From NCBI RefSeq assembly GCF_016907555.1, contig NZ_JAFBCE010000001.1:1364001-1428000 (forward strand): a stretch of DNA of 64,000 bases, given 5' to 3'. Position numbers and translations under genes: made by a program. Positions 56,228 to 64,000 of this stretch are shown one piece after another (position 1 is the first letter of the stretch; each line of letters opens with the position of its first letter). This DNA is from Microbacterium laevaniformans (GTDB taxonomy: Bacteria; Actinomycetota; Actinomycetes; Actinomycetales; Microbacteriaceae). A model generated the notes under the pieces. The model did not search any database, was not told the DNA's origin, and was given only the letters and a program-made list of their open reading frames with translations.

Positions 56228-56844
56228 GAGCTGAGTCCATCTTCGGGGAGCGGGAAAACATCGGTGCGGATGCTGATGGGCTGGAGGTCCTCGCCGGTCT
56301 GATCGCGGTAGAGGTCGCCGTAGCGCAGCACGAGCTCGTGCATCTCGGTGATGAGCGCCTCCGTCTGCGCCGGAGTGAGTCGCAACGTCGAGGTCGCGAC
56401 CATCGCGTTGGCTTCGTCGAGGCCGCCGGGAGAGGCCAAGCTCTCGGTCACGTAGCGCATCAACTGCTGGTGACGCCGCGTGAGGAACTCGCTCATGACG
56501 AGCTGCGTGGACGCCTTGCCGGCGGGCGTCTTCATCGCCTCGGGGTTGGTGAAGGAGATGCCGCCGCGGGGCCGCTCCCACCAGCGCTCGCGTCCCGTGC
56601 CGCGGTCACTGAGCTCTCGGATGAGGTCGTGCTTCGCGAGTGCGCGTAGGTGGTAGCTGGTTGCCCCGGACGACTCCCCCGTCATCGCCGCCAAGGAACT
56701 GGCCGTCTGCGGGCCGTACTGGTTGAGGATGTCGAAGATCTCGATCCGCAGCGGGTGGGCGAGGGCGCGCAGCGCTCCGGCGTCGAGTCGGCGCTCTTCG
56801 GCGCGTCCCGTTACGGATCCGTCGGGTGCATCATCGGGGATCAT
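56224..56844 (-). CDS. ArsR-like winged-helix transcriptional regulator
   Basis: The 206-residue protein has an N-terminal winged helix (about 22-90: [52 protein letters not shown]) and an alpha-helical C-terminal region. Regulators of this kind repress adjacent MFS pumps. It is intact, while the coupled transporter is frameshifted. Its ATG lies 15 bp from a perfect palindrome likely to be its operator. Confidence 0.88.
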   Translation of the reverse strand: MIPDDAPDGSVTGRAEERRLDAGALRALAHPLRIEIFDILNQYGPQTASSLAAMTGESSGATSYHLRALAKHDLIRELSDRGTGRERWWERPRGGISFTNPEAMKTPAGKASTQLVMSEFLTRRHQQLMRYVTESLASPGGLDEANAMVATSTLRLTPAQTEALITEMHELVLRYGDLYRDQTGEDLQPISIRTDVFPLPEDGLSS

Positions 56845-56859
56845 AATGCAAAGCTACTC

Positions 56860-56879
56860 TTGCAAAGAATGCTTTGCAA
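56860..56879. promoter_or_regulatory. Operator palindrome 8-4-8
   Basis: TTGCAAAG (56860-56867), spacer AATG, CTTTGCAA (56872-56879): a perfect inverted repeat. A further TGCAAAG half-site lies at 56847-56853. It lies between the divergent ArsR-like and M3 peptidase genes, the usual place for autoregulatory ArsR-type binding. Confidence 0.75.
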
Positions 56880-56915
56880 CCAGATCTTTGGAGATTTCCG
56901 GCCTACGCTGGAGGG

Positions 56916-58973
56916 ATGATCGACGTCGACTCCAATCCTCTGCTGGCACCCTCTTCACTGCCCTACGGCCTCCCCGACTACTCGTCGATCGCCCCGGCGC
57001 ACTATCTCCCCGCGTTCATGGAGGGGTTCGCGCGGCACCGCAGCGAGATCGATGCCATCGTCGCTGACGAGTCCGCCCCCACGTTCGAGAACACGATCGT
57101 CGCGTTGGAGCGCGCCGGAGAGCTCTTGGGCCAGGTGGCGCGCACCTTCTACACGGTCTCCTCAGCCGACGCGTCGCCCGAGATCCAGGAGATCGAAGAG
57201 ACGCTCGCGCCGCTGATGGCCGCCCATCACGATGCCGTGCAATTGGACGGCGCGCTCTTCGCGAGAGTACGGGCCGTTTTCGACAGTCGCGACGAACATG
57301 CACTGAGCGCAGAGGAGCGCTATCTGGTCGAACGTCGATTCCGCGAGATGGCTCATGCCGGCGCGGGGCTCGACGATGCCGAGAAGCAGCAGCTCACGGA
57401 TCTCAACCAGCGGCTGTCGGTGCTCACGACGACGTTCGAGAAGAATCTGCTCGCGGACACGAACGACCTCGCCGTCGTCTTCGACTCCGCGGACGAGCTC
57501 GACGGCCTGACGGACGGTGAGTTGTCTGCCGCCGCGCAGAATGCCGCGGACCGCGGACTCGAGGGGCGCTACGTCGTGACGCTCACGCTCTTCACCGGGC
57601 ATCCGTACCTGTCGAGCCTCACGCGCCGCGAGAGCCGCCGACGTCTGCTCGCGGCCTCGCGATCGCGTGGCTCGCGCGGCAACGCGAACGACAATCGCGA
57701 CGTGCTGCCTCAGATCGTGCGCCTGCGTGCGCAGCGGGCTGCGCTCCTCGGATACGAGAACCACGCCGCCTACGTGACCAGCGACGAGACGGCCGGCTCT
57801 CCCGGGGCCGTCCGTGCGCTGTTGCGGCAGCTCGCTGCACCGGCGGCGGCCAACGCGCGTGCGGAGCAGGCGGCGCTGCAGGCGATGGTGGACGCTGAGC
57901 CCGAGCCGTTCCCGCTCGAAGCGCACGACTGGGCGTTCTATACCGAGCGTGTGCGCGAAGCGGAGTATGCCGTGGATCGCACGGCACTGCGGCCCTGGTT
58001 CGAGGCGGAGCGGGTGCTCGTCGACGGGGTCTTCTTCGCCGCGACCTCGCTGTACGGCATCACGTTCACCGAACGTCCCGATCTTCCCGCCTACCACCCC
58101 GACGTGCGCGTCTTCGAAGTGCACAACGCCGACGGATCCGCGCTCGGCCTGTTCCTCTTCGACCTCTACACGCGCGACACCAAGCGCGGCGGGGCATGGA
58201 TGAACTCCATCGTGACGCAGTCGCACCTGCGCGGTACGCGTTCGATCGTCGTGAACAACCTCAACGTGCCCAAGCCGGCCGCCGGCAAGCCGACGCTCCT
58301 GACGCTCGACGAGGTCACGACGATGTTCCACGAGTTCGGGCACGCGCTGCACGGTCTGTTCGCGACGGTGACCTTCCCGCACTTCGCCGGCACCGCGGTC
58401 TTCCGCGACTTCGTGGAGTTCCCGAGTCAGGTGAACGAGATGTGGATCCTCTGGCCGGAGGTGCTCTCCTCGTACGCTCGGCACATCGACACCGGCGAGC
58501 CGTTGCCCGCCGACGTCGTCGCCCGCCTGCACGCCTCCGAAGCCTTCAACCAGGGGTTCGCCACGAGTGAGTACCTGGCCGCGGCGTGGCTCGACCAGGC
58601 ATGGCACGGCGTGAACGTCAAGGAGGCCGATGCGGTGACGGACGTCGCCGCGTTCGAGGCAGCGGCGCTGGCGGACATCGGTCTGCACAATCCGGTCGTG
58701 CCGACGCGGTACTCGTCCACCTACTTCGCTCACGTGTTCTCGGGCGGCTACAGCGCGGGCTACTACTCGTACATCTGGAGCGAAGTGCTCGACGCCGACA
58801 CGGTCGAGTGGTTCGCGGAGAACGGGGGCTTGACCCGCGCCGGTGGCGATCGCTTCCGCGACCGCGTGCTCGGAGTGGGCGGCTCGAAGGACCCGTTGGA
58901 GGCGTACCGTGACTTCCGCGGGCGGGATGCCGACATCGCGCCTCTGCTGGTGCGGCGAGGACTCGGAAGCTGA
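56916..58973 (+). CDS. dcp: M3-family metallopeptidase (peptidyl-dipeptidase Dcp-like)
   Basis: The 685-residue zinc peptidase carries H-E-x2-H in TMFHEFGHALHGLF, with the downstream glutamate in the QVNEMW region, and the C-terminal YSSTYFAHVFSGGYSAGYYSYIWSEVLDAD block that defines M3/Dcp enzymes. It has no signal peptide, so it is cytoplasmic and degrades peptides. Start ATG 56916 (MIDVDSN). The 5' region contains the ArsR-type palindrome, so it may be co-regulated. Confidence 0.93.
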   Translation: MIDVDSNPLLAPSSLPYGLPDYSSIAPAHYLPAFMEGFARHRSEIDAIVADESAPTFENTIVALERAGELLGQVARTFYTVSSADASPEIQEIEETLAPLMAAHHDAVQLDGALFARVRAVFDSRDEHALSAEERYLVERRFREMAHAGAGLDDAEKQQLTDLNQRLSVLTTTFEKNLLADTNDLAVVFDSADELDGLTDGELSAAAQNAADRGLEGRYVVTLTLFTGHPYLSSLTRRESRRRLLAASRSRGSRGNANDNRDVLPQIVRLRAQRAALLGYENHAAYVTSDETAGSPGAVRALLRQLAAPAAANARAEQAALQAMVDAEPEPFPLEAHDWAFYTERVREAEYAVDRTALRPWFEAERVLVDGVFFAATSLYGITFTERPDLPAYHPDVRVFEVHNADGSALGLFLFDLYTRDTKRGGAWMNSIVTQSHLRGTRSIVVNNLNVPKPAAGKPTLLTLDEVTTMFHEFGHALHGLFATVTFPHFAGTAVFRDFVEFPSQVNEMWILWPEVLSSYARHIDTGEPLPADVVARLHASEAFNQGFATSEYLAAAWLDQAWHGVNVKEADAVTDVAAFEAAALADIGLHNPVVPTRYSSTYFAHVFSGGYSAGYYSYIWSEVLDADTVEWFAENGGLTRAGGDRFRDRVLGVGGSKDPLEAYRDFRGRDADIAPLLVRRGLGS

Positions 58974-59022
58974 CGAGCGCGCGGGAGGCGGTGTGCGATG
59001 GCGCTACCTCCCGCTGCCTCGC

Positions 59023-59586
59023 TCAGGGTGTCGCCGAGGGAATCGGAAGGGGCGTCGCTGACGGCGAGGGGGCTGCGGACGCGGGGAGGGTCGGCGTCGA
59101 GGATGGAATCGAGGCGGGGCATTCGATCGGCCGATAGGACGAGCGACCCTGCCGCACGTGGAACCGGAAGCACTCCGTGGCGCTTCCTGCGGCGACACCG
59201 GGCTGGAAGAGTTCGCGGGACGGTTGCGGTTGGACGCTCACGCGCAGGCGGACGTCGATGCGGGCCCCGTCGGGATCGGACGTCGACCCGCGCCACGAAT
59301 ACGCGTGGACGTCGGCTCCCCCGACCGTCCCGATGAACTCGGCGGCGGCGAGAGTCTGTGCATCCACACCCGGGCCCGGCTGGTTCACCCGCCGTTGCAG
59401 CTCGCGTGCCGCCATGTCGACGCGCGCATGCGCGATCGATTCTCCGTCGCGCGGGCCGAAGGCGTGCATGAAGGTGACGGCTCCGACACCGACGAAGATG
59501 AGGGTGGCCATCACGATCGCCACGGTGACGCGGAGCACGCGAACGGCCTTGGAGGGCTGCTCGCGTGACGTGTACGGCGCGGACAC
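59023..59586 (-). CDS. Membrane-anchored hypothetical protein
   Basis: The 187-residue protein has a basic N-terminus, one transmembrane helix (about 18-42), an extracytoplasmic domain and a Pro/Ser/Ala/Thr-rich C-terminal tail. No family is recognised. It follows clpX on the same strand after 4 bp. Confidence 0.7.
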   Translation of the reverse strand: MSAPYTSREQPSKAVRVLRVTVAIVMATLIFVGVGAVTFMHAFGPRDGESIAHARVDMAARELQRRVNQPGPGVDAQTLAAAEFIGTVGGADVHAYSWRGSTSDPDGARIDVRLRVSVQPQPSRELFQPGVAAGSATECFRFHVRQGRSSYRPIECPASIPSSTPTLPASAAPSPSATPLPIPSATP

Positions 59587-59590
59587 CGCG

Positions 59591-60859
59591 TCAGGCGCTC
59601 TTGCGCTTGTGCTCCAGCACGAGGGTCGGCGGAGCTCCTTCGGTGACGGACGCCCGCGTCACGATGACCTTCGCGACGTCCTCGGTAGAGGGGATCTCGA
59701 ACATGATCGGACCGAGAACGTCCTCGAGAATCGCGCGAAGTCCACGGGCACCGGTCTTGCGGGCGACGGCGAGGTCGGCGATCGCGCGCAGGGCGTCGTC
59801 CTCGAACTCCAGCTCTGCGCCGTCGAGTTCGAACATGCGCTGATACTGCTTCACGAACGCATTCTTCGGTCCGGTGAGGATCTCGATGAGTGCCGCCTGG
59901 TCGAGCGGCGCGACGGACGTCACCACGGGCAGGCGGCCGATGAACTCGGGGATCAGGCCGAACTTGTGGAGGTCTTCGGGCTGGACCTCGCCGAAGAGGT
60001 TGAGGTCCTCGGACTTGCGATGCAGTGGTGCACCAAAACCGATGCCGTGCTTGCCGACACGCGCGGAGATGATGTCCTCGAGGCCCGCGAAGGCGCCCGC
60101 GACGATGAACAGCACGTTGGTGGTGTCGATCTGGATGAACTCCTGGTGCGGGTGCTTGCGGCCGCCCTGCGGCGGCACGGAGGCGACCGTTCCCTCCAGG
60201 ATCTTCAGCAGCGCCTGCTGGACGCCCTCTCCGGACACGTCGCGCGTGATCGACGGGTTCTCGGCCTTACGGGCGATCTTGTCGACCTCGTCGATGTAGA
60301 TGATGCCGGTCTCGGCGCGCTTGACATCGAAATCGGCGGCCTGCAAGAGCTTCAGGAGGATGTTCTCGACGTCTTCGCCGACGTAGCCGGCCTCGGTCAG
60401 TGCGGTCGCATCCGCAACGGCGAAGGGCACGTTCAGTCGCTTGGCGAGCGTCTGGGCGAGATAGGTCTTCCCGCACCCGGTGGGGCCGAGCAGCAGGATG
60501 TTGCTCTTCGCGATCTCCACCTCGTCGGCGCGCTGCTCGGCCGACTGCAGGGTCCCGTGGGCGCGGACCCGCTTGTAATGGTTGTACACGGCCACGGCGA
60601 GAGCCCTCTTCGCCGGCTCCTGACCGACGACGTACTCCTCCAGGAAGGAGAAGATCTCGCGAGGCTTCGGGAGGTCGAAGTCGCTGACGACACCGTCGGC
60701 GGACTCCGCCATGCGCTCTTCGATGATCTCGTTGCAGAGTTCGACGCACTCGTCGCAGATGTACACGCCGGGGCCGGCGATCAACTGCTGCACCTGCTTC
60801 TGGCTCTTGCCGCAGAAGGAGCATTTGAACAGGTCGGCGCTCTCACCGATGCGAGCCAT
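59591..60859 (-). CDS. clpX: ClpX, ATP-dependent unfoldase of the Clp protease
   Basis: The 422-residue AAA+ protein has an N-terminal C4 zinc finger ([13 protein letters not shown]...[10 protein letters not shown]), Walker [15 protein letters not shown], the [12 protein letters not shown] block and the sensor-containing region [12 protein letters not shown]. It unfolds tagged proteins into the ClpP1P2 chamber encoded upstream on the same strand. Confidence 0.97.
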   Translation of the reverse strand: MARIGESADLFKCSFCGKSQKQVQQLIAGPGVYICDECVELCNEIIEERMAESADGVVSDFDLPKPREIFSFLEEYVVGQEPAKRALAVAVYNHYKRVRAHGTLQSAEQRADEVEIAKSNILLLGPTGCGKTYLAQTLAKRLNVPFAVADATALTEAGYVGEDVENILLKLLQAADFDVKRAETGIIYIDEVDKIARKAENPSITRDVSGEGVQQALLKILEGTVASVPPQGGRKHPHQEFIQIDTTNVLFIVAGAFAGLEDIISARVGKHGIGFGAPLHRKSEDLNLFGEVQPEDLHKFGLIPEFIGRLPVVTSVAPLDQAALIEILTGPKNAFVKQYQRMFELDGAELEFEDDALRAIADLAVARKTGARGLRAILEDVLGPIMFEIPSTEDVAKVIVTRASVTEGAPPTLVLEHKRKSA

Positions 60860-60965
60860 GATGCTCCTCCTCCAGAGACCTCTCAGGGATGCGCTTCGAG
60901 CCTAACCGCTGCGACCGACATCTCGCCGGATTGCGACACGGTTGTGAAACTCTGCGCACCTGACG

Positions 60966-60996
60966 AGGCCCCGCGGTCGAAGTGACGGCGGGGCCT
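60966..60996 (-). terminator. Stem-loop after clpP2
   Basis: AGGCCCCGC (60966-60974) pairs with GCGGGGCCT (60988-60996) without mismatch. It lies 19 bp beyond the clpP2 stop, separating the clpP operon from clpX. Confidence 0.75.
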
Positions 60997-61014
60997 GTGT
61001 CGGGTGGTGTCCGG

Positions 61015-61680
61015 TCAGGAGGTGAGCGCAGCCGGAACGCGCTTGCGCGAGGTCAGCACCTGGTCGACGACGCCGTACTCGAGCGCTTCGGAGGCCGAAA
61101 GGATCTTGTCGCGGTCGATGTCCTTGTGTACCTGCTCCTGCGTGCGGTTGGTGTGGCGCGCCATCGTCTCCTCCAGCCACGTGCGCATGCGCATGATCTC
61201 GGCGGCCTGGATCTCGATGTCCGATGCCTGACCGTGTCCCGACTCGCCGACGGCGGGCTGATGCATCAGGATGCGGGCATTGGGCAACGCCAGACGCTTG
61301 CCCGGGGCTCCGGCGGCGAGCAGCACGGACGCGGCAGAGGCCGCCTGGCCGAGCACGACCGTCTGGATCTCCGGAGACACGAACTGCATCGTGTCGTAGA
61401 TGGCCGTCATCGCGGTGAAGGAGCCGCCCGGCGAGTTGATGTACATGATGATGTCGCGGTCGGGATCCTGCGACTCGAGCACGAGCAGCTGCGCCATGAC
61501 GTCGTCCGCAGATGCGTCGTCGACCTGGACGCCGAGGAAGATGATCCGATCCTCGAACAGCTTGTTGTACGGGTCCTGGCGCTTGTAGCCGTAGGCGGTG
61601 CGCTCTTCGAACTGCGGCAGGATGTAGCGGCTGGAGGGCATCTGGAAGCCCTGCGGGATGCCGGCGGTGGGCATGTTCAT
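61015..61680 (-). CDS. clpP2: ClpP2, Clp protease proteolytic subunit
   Basis: The 221-residue serine protease has nucleophile S in [14 protein letters not shown], a histidine in [11 protein letters not shown] and the actinobacterial ClpP2 N-terminus ([22 protein letters not shown]). It forms a mixed tetradecamer with ClpP1, encoded 11 bp upstream. Confidence 0.95.
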   Translation of the reverse strand: MNMPTAGIPQGFQMPSSRYILPQFEERTAYGYKRQDPYNKLFEDRIIFLGVQVDDASADDVMAQLLVLESQDPDRDIIMYINSPGGSFTAMTAIYDTMQFVSPEIQTVVLGQAASAASVLLAAGAPGKRLALPNARILMHQPAVGESGHGQASDIEIQAAEIMRMRTWLEETMARHTNRTQEQVHKDIDRDKILSASEALEYGVVDQVLTSRKRVPAALTS

Positions 61681-61691
61681 TCTCGGTTCCT

Positions 61692-62276
61692 TCAGTTCTT
61701 GGTGCCGCCGCCGCCGATGACATCGGTGGCCGACTCGCGGATGTGGTCGACGAAGCCGTACGCCAGGGCCTCCTCGGCGGAGAACCAGCGATCCCGGTCG
61801 CCGTCGGCGTTGATCTGCTCCACGGACTTGCCGGTCTGGGCGGCAGTGATCTCCGCCAGGCGCTTCTTCATGTCGAGGATGAGCTGCGCCTGCGTCTGGA
61901 TGTCGCTCGCCGTGCCGCCGAAACCGCCGTGCGGCTGGTGCAGCAGCACGCGCGCGTTGGGCGTGATGTAGCGCTTGCCCTTCGTGCCCGCGGTCAGCAG
62001 CAGCTGGCCCATCGACGCGGCCATGCCGATACCGACCGTGACGATGTCGTTCGGCACGAACTGCATGGTGTCGTAGATCGCCATGCCGGCGGTGATCGAG
62101 CCGCCGGGCGAGTTGATGTAGAGGTAGATGTCCTTCTCGCTGTCCTCGGCCGCGAGGAGCAGGATCTTGGCGCAGATCTCGTTCGCGTTCTCGTCGCGCA
62201 CCTCCGACCCCAGCCAGATGATGCGGTCTCTCAGCAGCCTGTCGAAGACGCTCGTAGCGACAAGTGGTTCAGCCAT
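61692..62276 (-). CDS. clpP1: ClpP1, Clp protease proteolytic subunit
   Basis: The 194-residue serine protease has the nucleophile in [16 protein letters not shown] and the histidine in [12 protein letters not shown]. Start ATG 62276 ([15 protein letters not shown]) gives family length; the frame stays open to 62666 without family sequence. First gene of clpP1-clpP2. Confidence 0.95.
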   Translation of the reverse strand: MAEPLVATSVFDRLLRDRIIWLGSEVRDENANEICAKILLLAAEDSEKDIYLYINSPGGSITAGMAIYDTMQFVPNDIVTVGIGMAASMGQLLLTAGTKGKRYITPNARVLLHQPHGGFGGTASDIQTQAQLILDMKKRLAEITAAQTGKSVEQINADGDRDRWFSAEEALAYGFVDHIRESATDVIGGGGTKN

Positions 62277-62392
62277 GGATACTCCTGATTCCGGGTTTCC
62301 GTACGCCATTGAATCTATCTGGGCAGGCACGCCGCCTCGCCCGTGTTCGCCGTCGGCGGAGCCTCGTGTCGCAGGTGTCACGAGCGGGAACG

Positions 62393-62428
62393 ACGAAGGG
62401 CCGGTTGCCGCAGCATCCGACCCTTCGT
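62393..62428 (-). terminator. Stem-loop after tig
   Basis: Arms of 12 bp (62393-62404 and 62417-62428) with one mismatch and a 12-base loop, 20 bp beyond the tig stop on the minus strand. A perfect GGGGACGCGTCCCC palindrome (62429-62442) lies between it and the stop. Confidence 0.7.
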
Positions 62429-62448
62429 GGGGACGCGTCCCCGTGGAC

Positions 62449-63942
62449 TTACTCCGCGTCGGCCTTCTTCGCCGGCGCCTTCTTGGCAGCGGGCTTCTTG
62501 GCGGCGGGCTTCTTCGCGGCCGGCTCCTCGGCGGCATCCGTGTCGGCCTTCTTGGCGGCGGGCTTGCGCGCCGGTGCCTTCTTGGCCGGCTTCGCCTCTG
62601 CGGCGGCAGCCTCGTCGGCGATCTCCTCCGCCTCCGCGACGACCTCGGCCTCGGCGTCGGCCTCATCCTCGACGACGAAGCCGGTCAGATCGACCGCCTT
62701 GCCGTTGGTGTCGACGACCGACACCTTGCCGAGGGCGATCGCGAGCGCCTTGTTGCGGGCGACCTCGCCGACCATGGCGGGCAGCTGCCCACCCTGCTGA
62801 AGAGCGTCGACGAACTCCTGGGGAGCCATACCGTACTGCGCGGCCGACTGGATGAGGTACTGCGTCAGCTCCTCCTGCGAGACCTGCACGTCGTGCGCCT
62901 CGGCAAGCTTGTCGAGGATCATCTGCGTGCGGAACTGCTTCTCGCTGGCCTCGGTGACCTCGGCACGGTGCTCGTCGTCCTCCAGGCGGCCCTCGCCCTC
63001 GAGGTGCGTGTGCACCTCGTCCTCGACCAGCTGCGCCGGCACCGGGATCTCGACCTTGGCGAGCAGCGCCTCGATGAGCTTGTCGCGCGCCGCAGCGCCC
63101 TGGAGGTACACCGACTGCTCCGAGACGCGCTCGGCGAGGCTCTCGCGCAGCTCTGCGATGGTGTCGAACTCGCTGGCCATCTGCGCGAAGTCGTCGTCGG
63201 CCTCGGGCAGCTCGCGCTCCTTGACGGCGGTGACGGTCACCGAGACCTCCGCCTCCTGGCCGGCGTGGTCGCCGCCGACGAGGGAGCTGCGGAACGTCGT
63301 GTCCTCACCGGCGGTGAGCGACTCGACGGCCTCGTCGATGCCCTCGAGCAGCTCGCCCGAGCCGACCTCGTACGACACGCCCTCTGCGCGGTCGATCTCC
63401 GCGCCGTCGATCGTTGCGACGAGGTTCAGCTCGACGAAGTCGCCCTTGGCTGCGGGACGGTCGACGGTCACCAGCGTGCCGAAACGGCCGCGCAGGCGGT
63501 CGAGCTCCGCATCGACGGCGGCCGCGTCGGTCTCGACGGCGTCGATCTCGACGGTGACGTCGTCGAGGGCCGGCAGATCGAACTCGGGACGCACGTCCAC
63601 CTCGACCTCGACCTTGAGGTCACCGGAGAAGTCCTTGTCGCTGGGCCATTCGATGACCTCGGCCGACGGACGGCCGACGATGCGCACCTCGTTGGCGGTG
63701 ACGGCTTCGCGGTAGAAGGCATCCAGTCCCTCGCTGACCGCGTGCTCGATGACGGCACCGCGGCCGACGCGCTGGTCGATGATCGGGGCGGGAACCTTGC
63801 CCTTGCGGAAACCGGGGATCTGGATGTCCTGGGCGATGTGCTCGTACGCGTGCGAGATGCTCGGCTTGAGCTCGTCCGGGGTGACCGTGATGTGCAGCTT
63901 GACCCGCGTGGGGCTGAGCTTCTCGACGGTGCTGGTGACCAT
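62449..63942 (-). CDS. tig: Trigger factor, ribosome-associated chaperone
   Basis: The 497-residue protein has a ribosome-binding N-domain ([10 protein letters not shown] signature near residue 45), an FKBP-type prolyl isomerase domain (about 155-240) and a C-terminal chaperone domain. The last 70 residues are a Lys/Ala/Pro-rich tail (AAKKPAAKK repeats) not found in E. coli and typical of actinobacteria. Start ATG 63942. Confidence 0.96.
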   Translation of the reverse strand: MVTSTVEKLSPTRVKLHITVTPDELKPSISHAYEHIAQDIQIPGFRKGKVPAPIIDQRVGRGAVIEHAVSEGLDAFYREAVTANEVRIVGRPSAEVIEWPSDKDFSGDLKVEVEVDVRPEFDLPALDDVTVEIDAVETDAAAVDAELDRLRGRFGTLVTVDRPAAKGDFVELNLVATIDGAEIDRAEGVSYEVGSGELLEGIDEAVESLTAGEDTTFRSSLVGGDHAGQEAEVSVTVTAVKERELPEADDDFAQMASEFDTIAELRESLAERVSEQSVYLQGAAARDKLIEALLAKVEIPVPAQLVEDEVHTHLEGEGRLEDDEHRAEVTEASEKQFRTQMILDKLAEAHDVQVSQEELTQYLIQSAAQYGMAPQEFVDALQQGGQLPAMVGEVARNKALAIALGKVSVVDTNGKAVDLTGFVVEDEADAEAEVVAEAEEIADEAAAAEAKPAKKAPARKPAAKKADTDAAEEPAAKKPAAKKPAAKKAPAKKADAE

Positions 63943-64000
63943 GCCTGTGTTCTCCTCGTGTCCGGACGCACACGTGCGCGTCCGTGGTTTCTTAGGTCTG

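Noticed and set aside
62429..62442. GGGGACGCGTCCCC palindrome as a regulatory operator
   Set aside because: It sits between the tig stop and its terminator stem, away from any start; more likely part of the terminator region.

Overview
The window is high-GC DNA (GTG and TTG starts, G/C at third codon positions, ATGA/GTGA stop-start overlaps) from an actinobacterium. The conserved gene order rplU-rpmA-obg-proB-proA-nadD-rsfS, the valS/ileS/folC/ndk block and clpX-clpP2-clpP1-tig point to a Microbacterium-like member of the Microbacteriaceae. The family assignment is inference from gene content, not from a search.

Positions 1 to about 33,880 belong to one integrative and conjugative element (ICE). 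It sits at the 3' end of a tRNA-Ala(GGC) gene (33,874-33,949, minus strand), with xis and a tyrosine integrase directly beside it. Its other end lies outside the window, beyond position 1. The plus-strand backbone at 8,501-24,222 is a chain of nearly contiguous genes: ArdC-like antirestriction/metalloprotease, PrimPol-type primase, DUF2637 protein, ParB, then a type IV secretion set (VirB8-like candidate, M23 peptidoglycan hydrolase, two DUF6112 proteins, VirB6/TrbL-like, SCO6880-like, VirB4-like ATPase, VirD4-like coupling protein), SSB and a DUF4913 protein. A MobF (TrwC-type) relaxase-helicase runs off the left edge on the minus strand.

The ICE carries four cargo cassettes around this backbone. 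(a) 1,892-4,653: a MazG-like pyrophosphohydrolase, a radical SAM enzyme and a membrane-anchored phosphoribosyltransferase-like protein, mutually overlapping. (b) 4,964-8,301: an XRE regulator, an ImmA/IrrE metallopeptidase, a multi-pass membrane protein and an anchored alpha/beta hydrolase. (c) 24,420-28,809: a zinc-ribbon/RES-domain protein divergent from a giant (about 1,000-residue) protein built of LRV/HEAT-like repeats. (d) 28,886-30,520: a protein with a HEPN-like R-x5-H motif, a NERD nuclease-domain protein and a 54-residue membrane protein. RES, HEPN and NERD domains and nucleotide-modifying enzymes recur in prokaryotic conflict systems, so all four are candidate defence or element-maintenance modules. 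Cassettes (a) and (c) are the best candidates for something undescribed.

From 33,874 to 64,000 the sequence is conserved chromosome. Regulatory elements visible there include a T-box leader upstream of ileS, a -35/-10 promoter for rplU-rpmA, a possible leaderless start for a VKOR-family gene, several stem-loop terminators and a perfect 8-4-8 palindrome between an ArsR-like gene and an M3 peptidase gene. The ArsR-like repressor reads intact, but the MFS transporter downstream of it carries a one-base frameshift, and the dihydrofolate-reductase-family gene after that is a multi-frameshift remnant.
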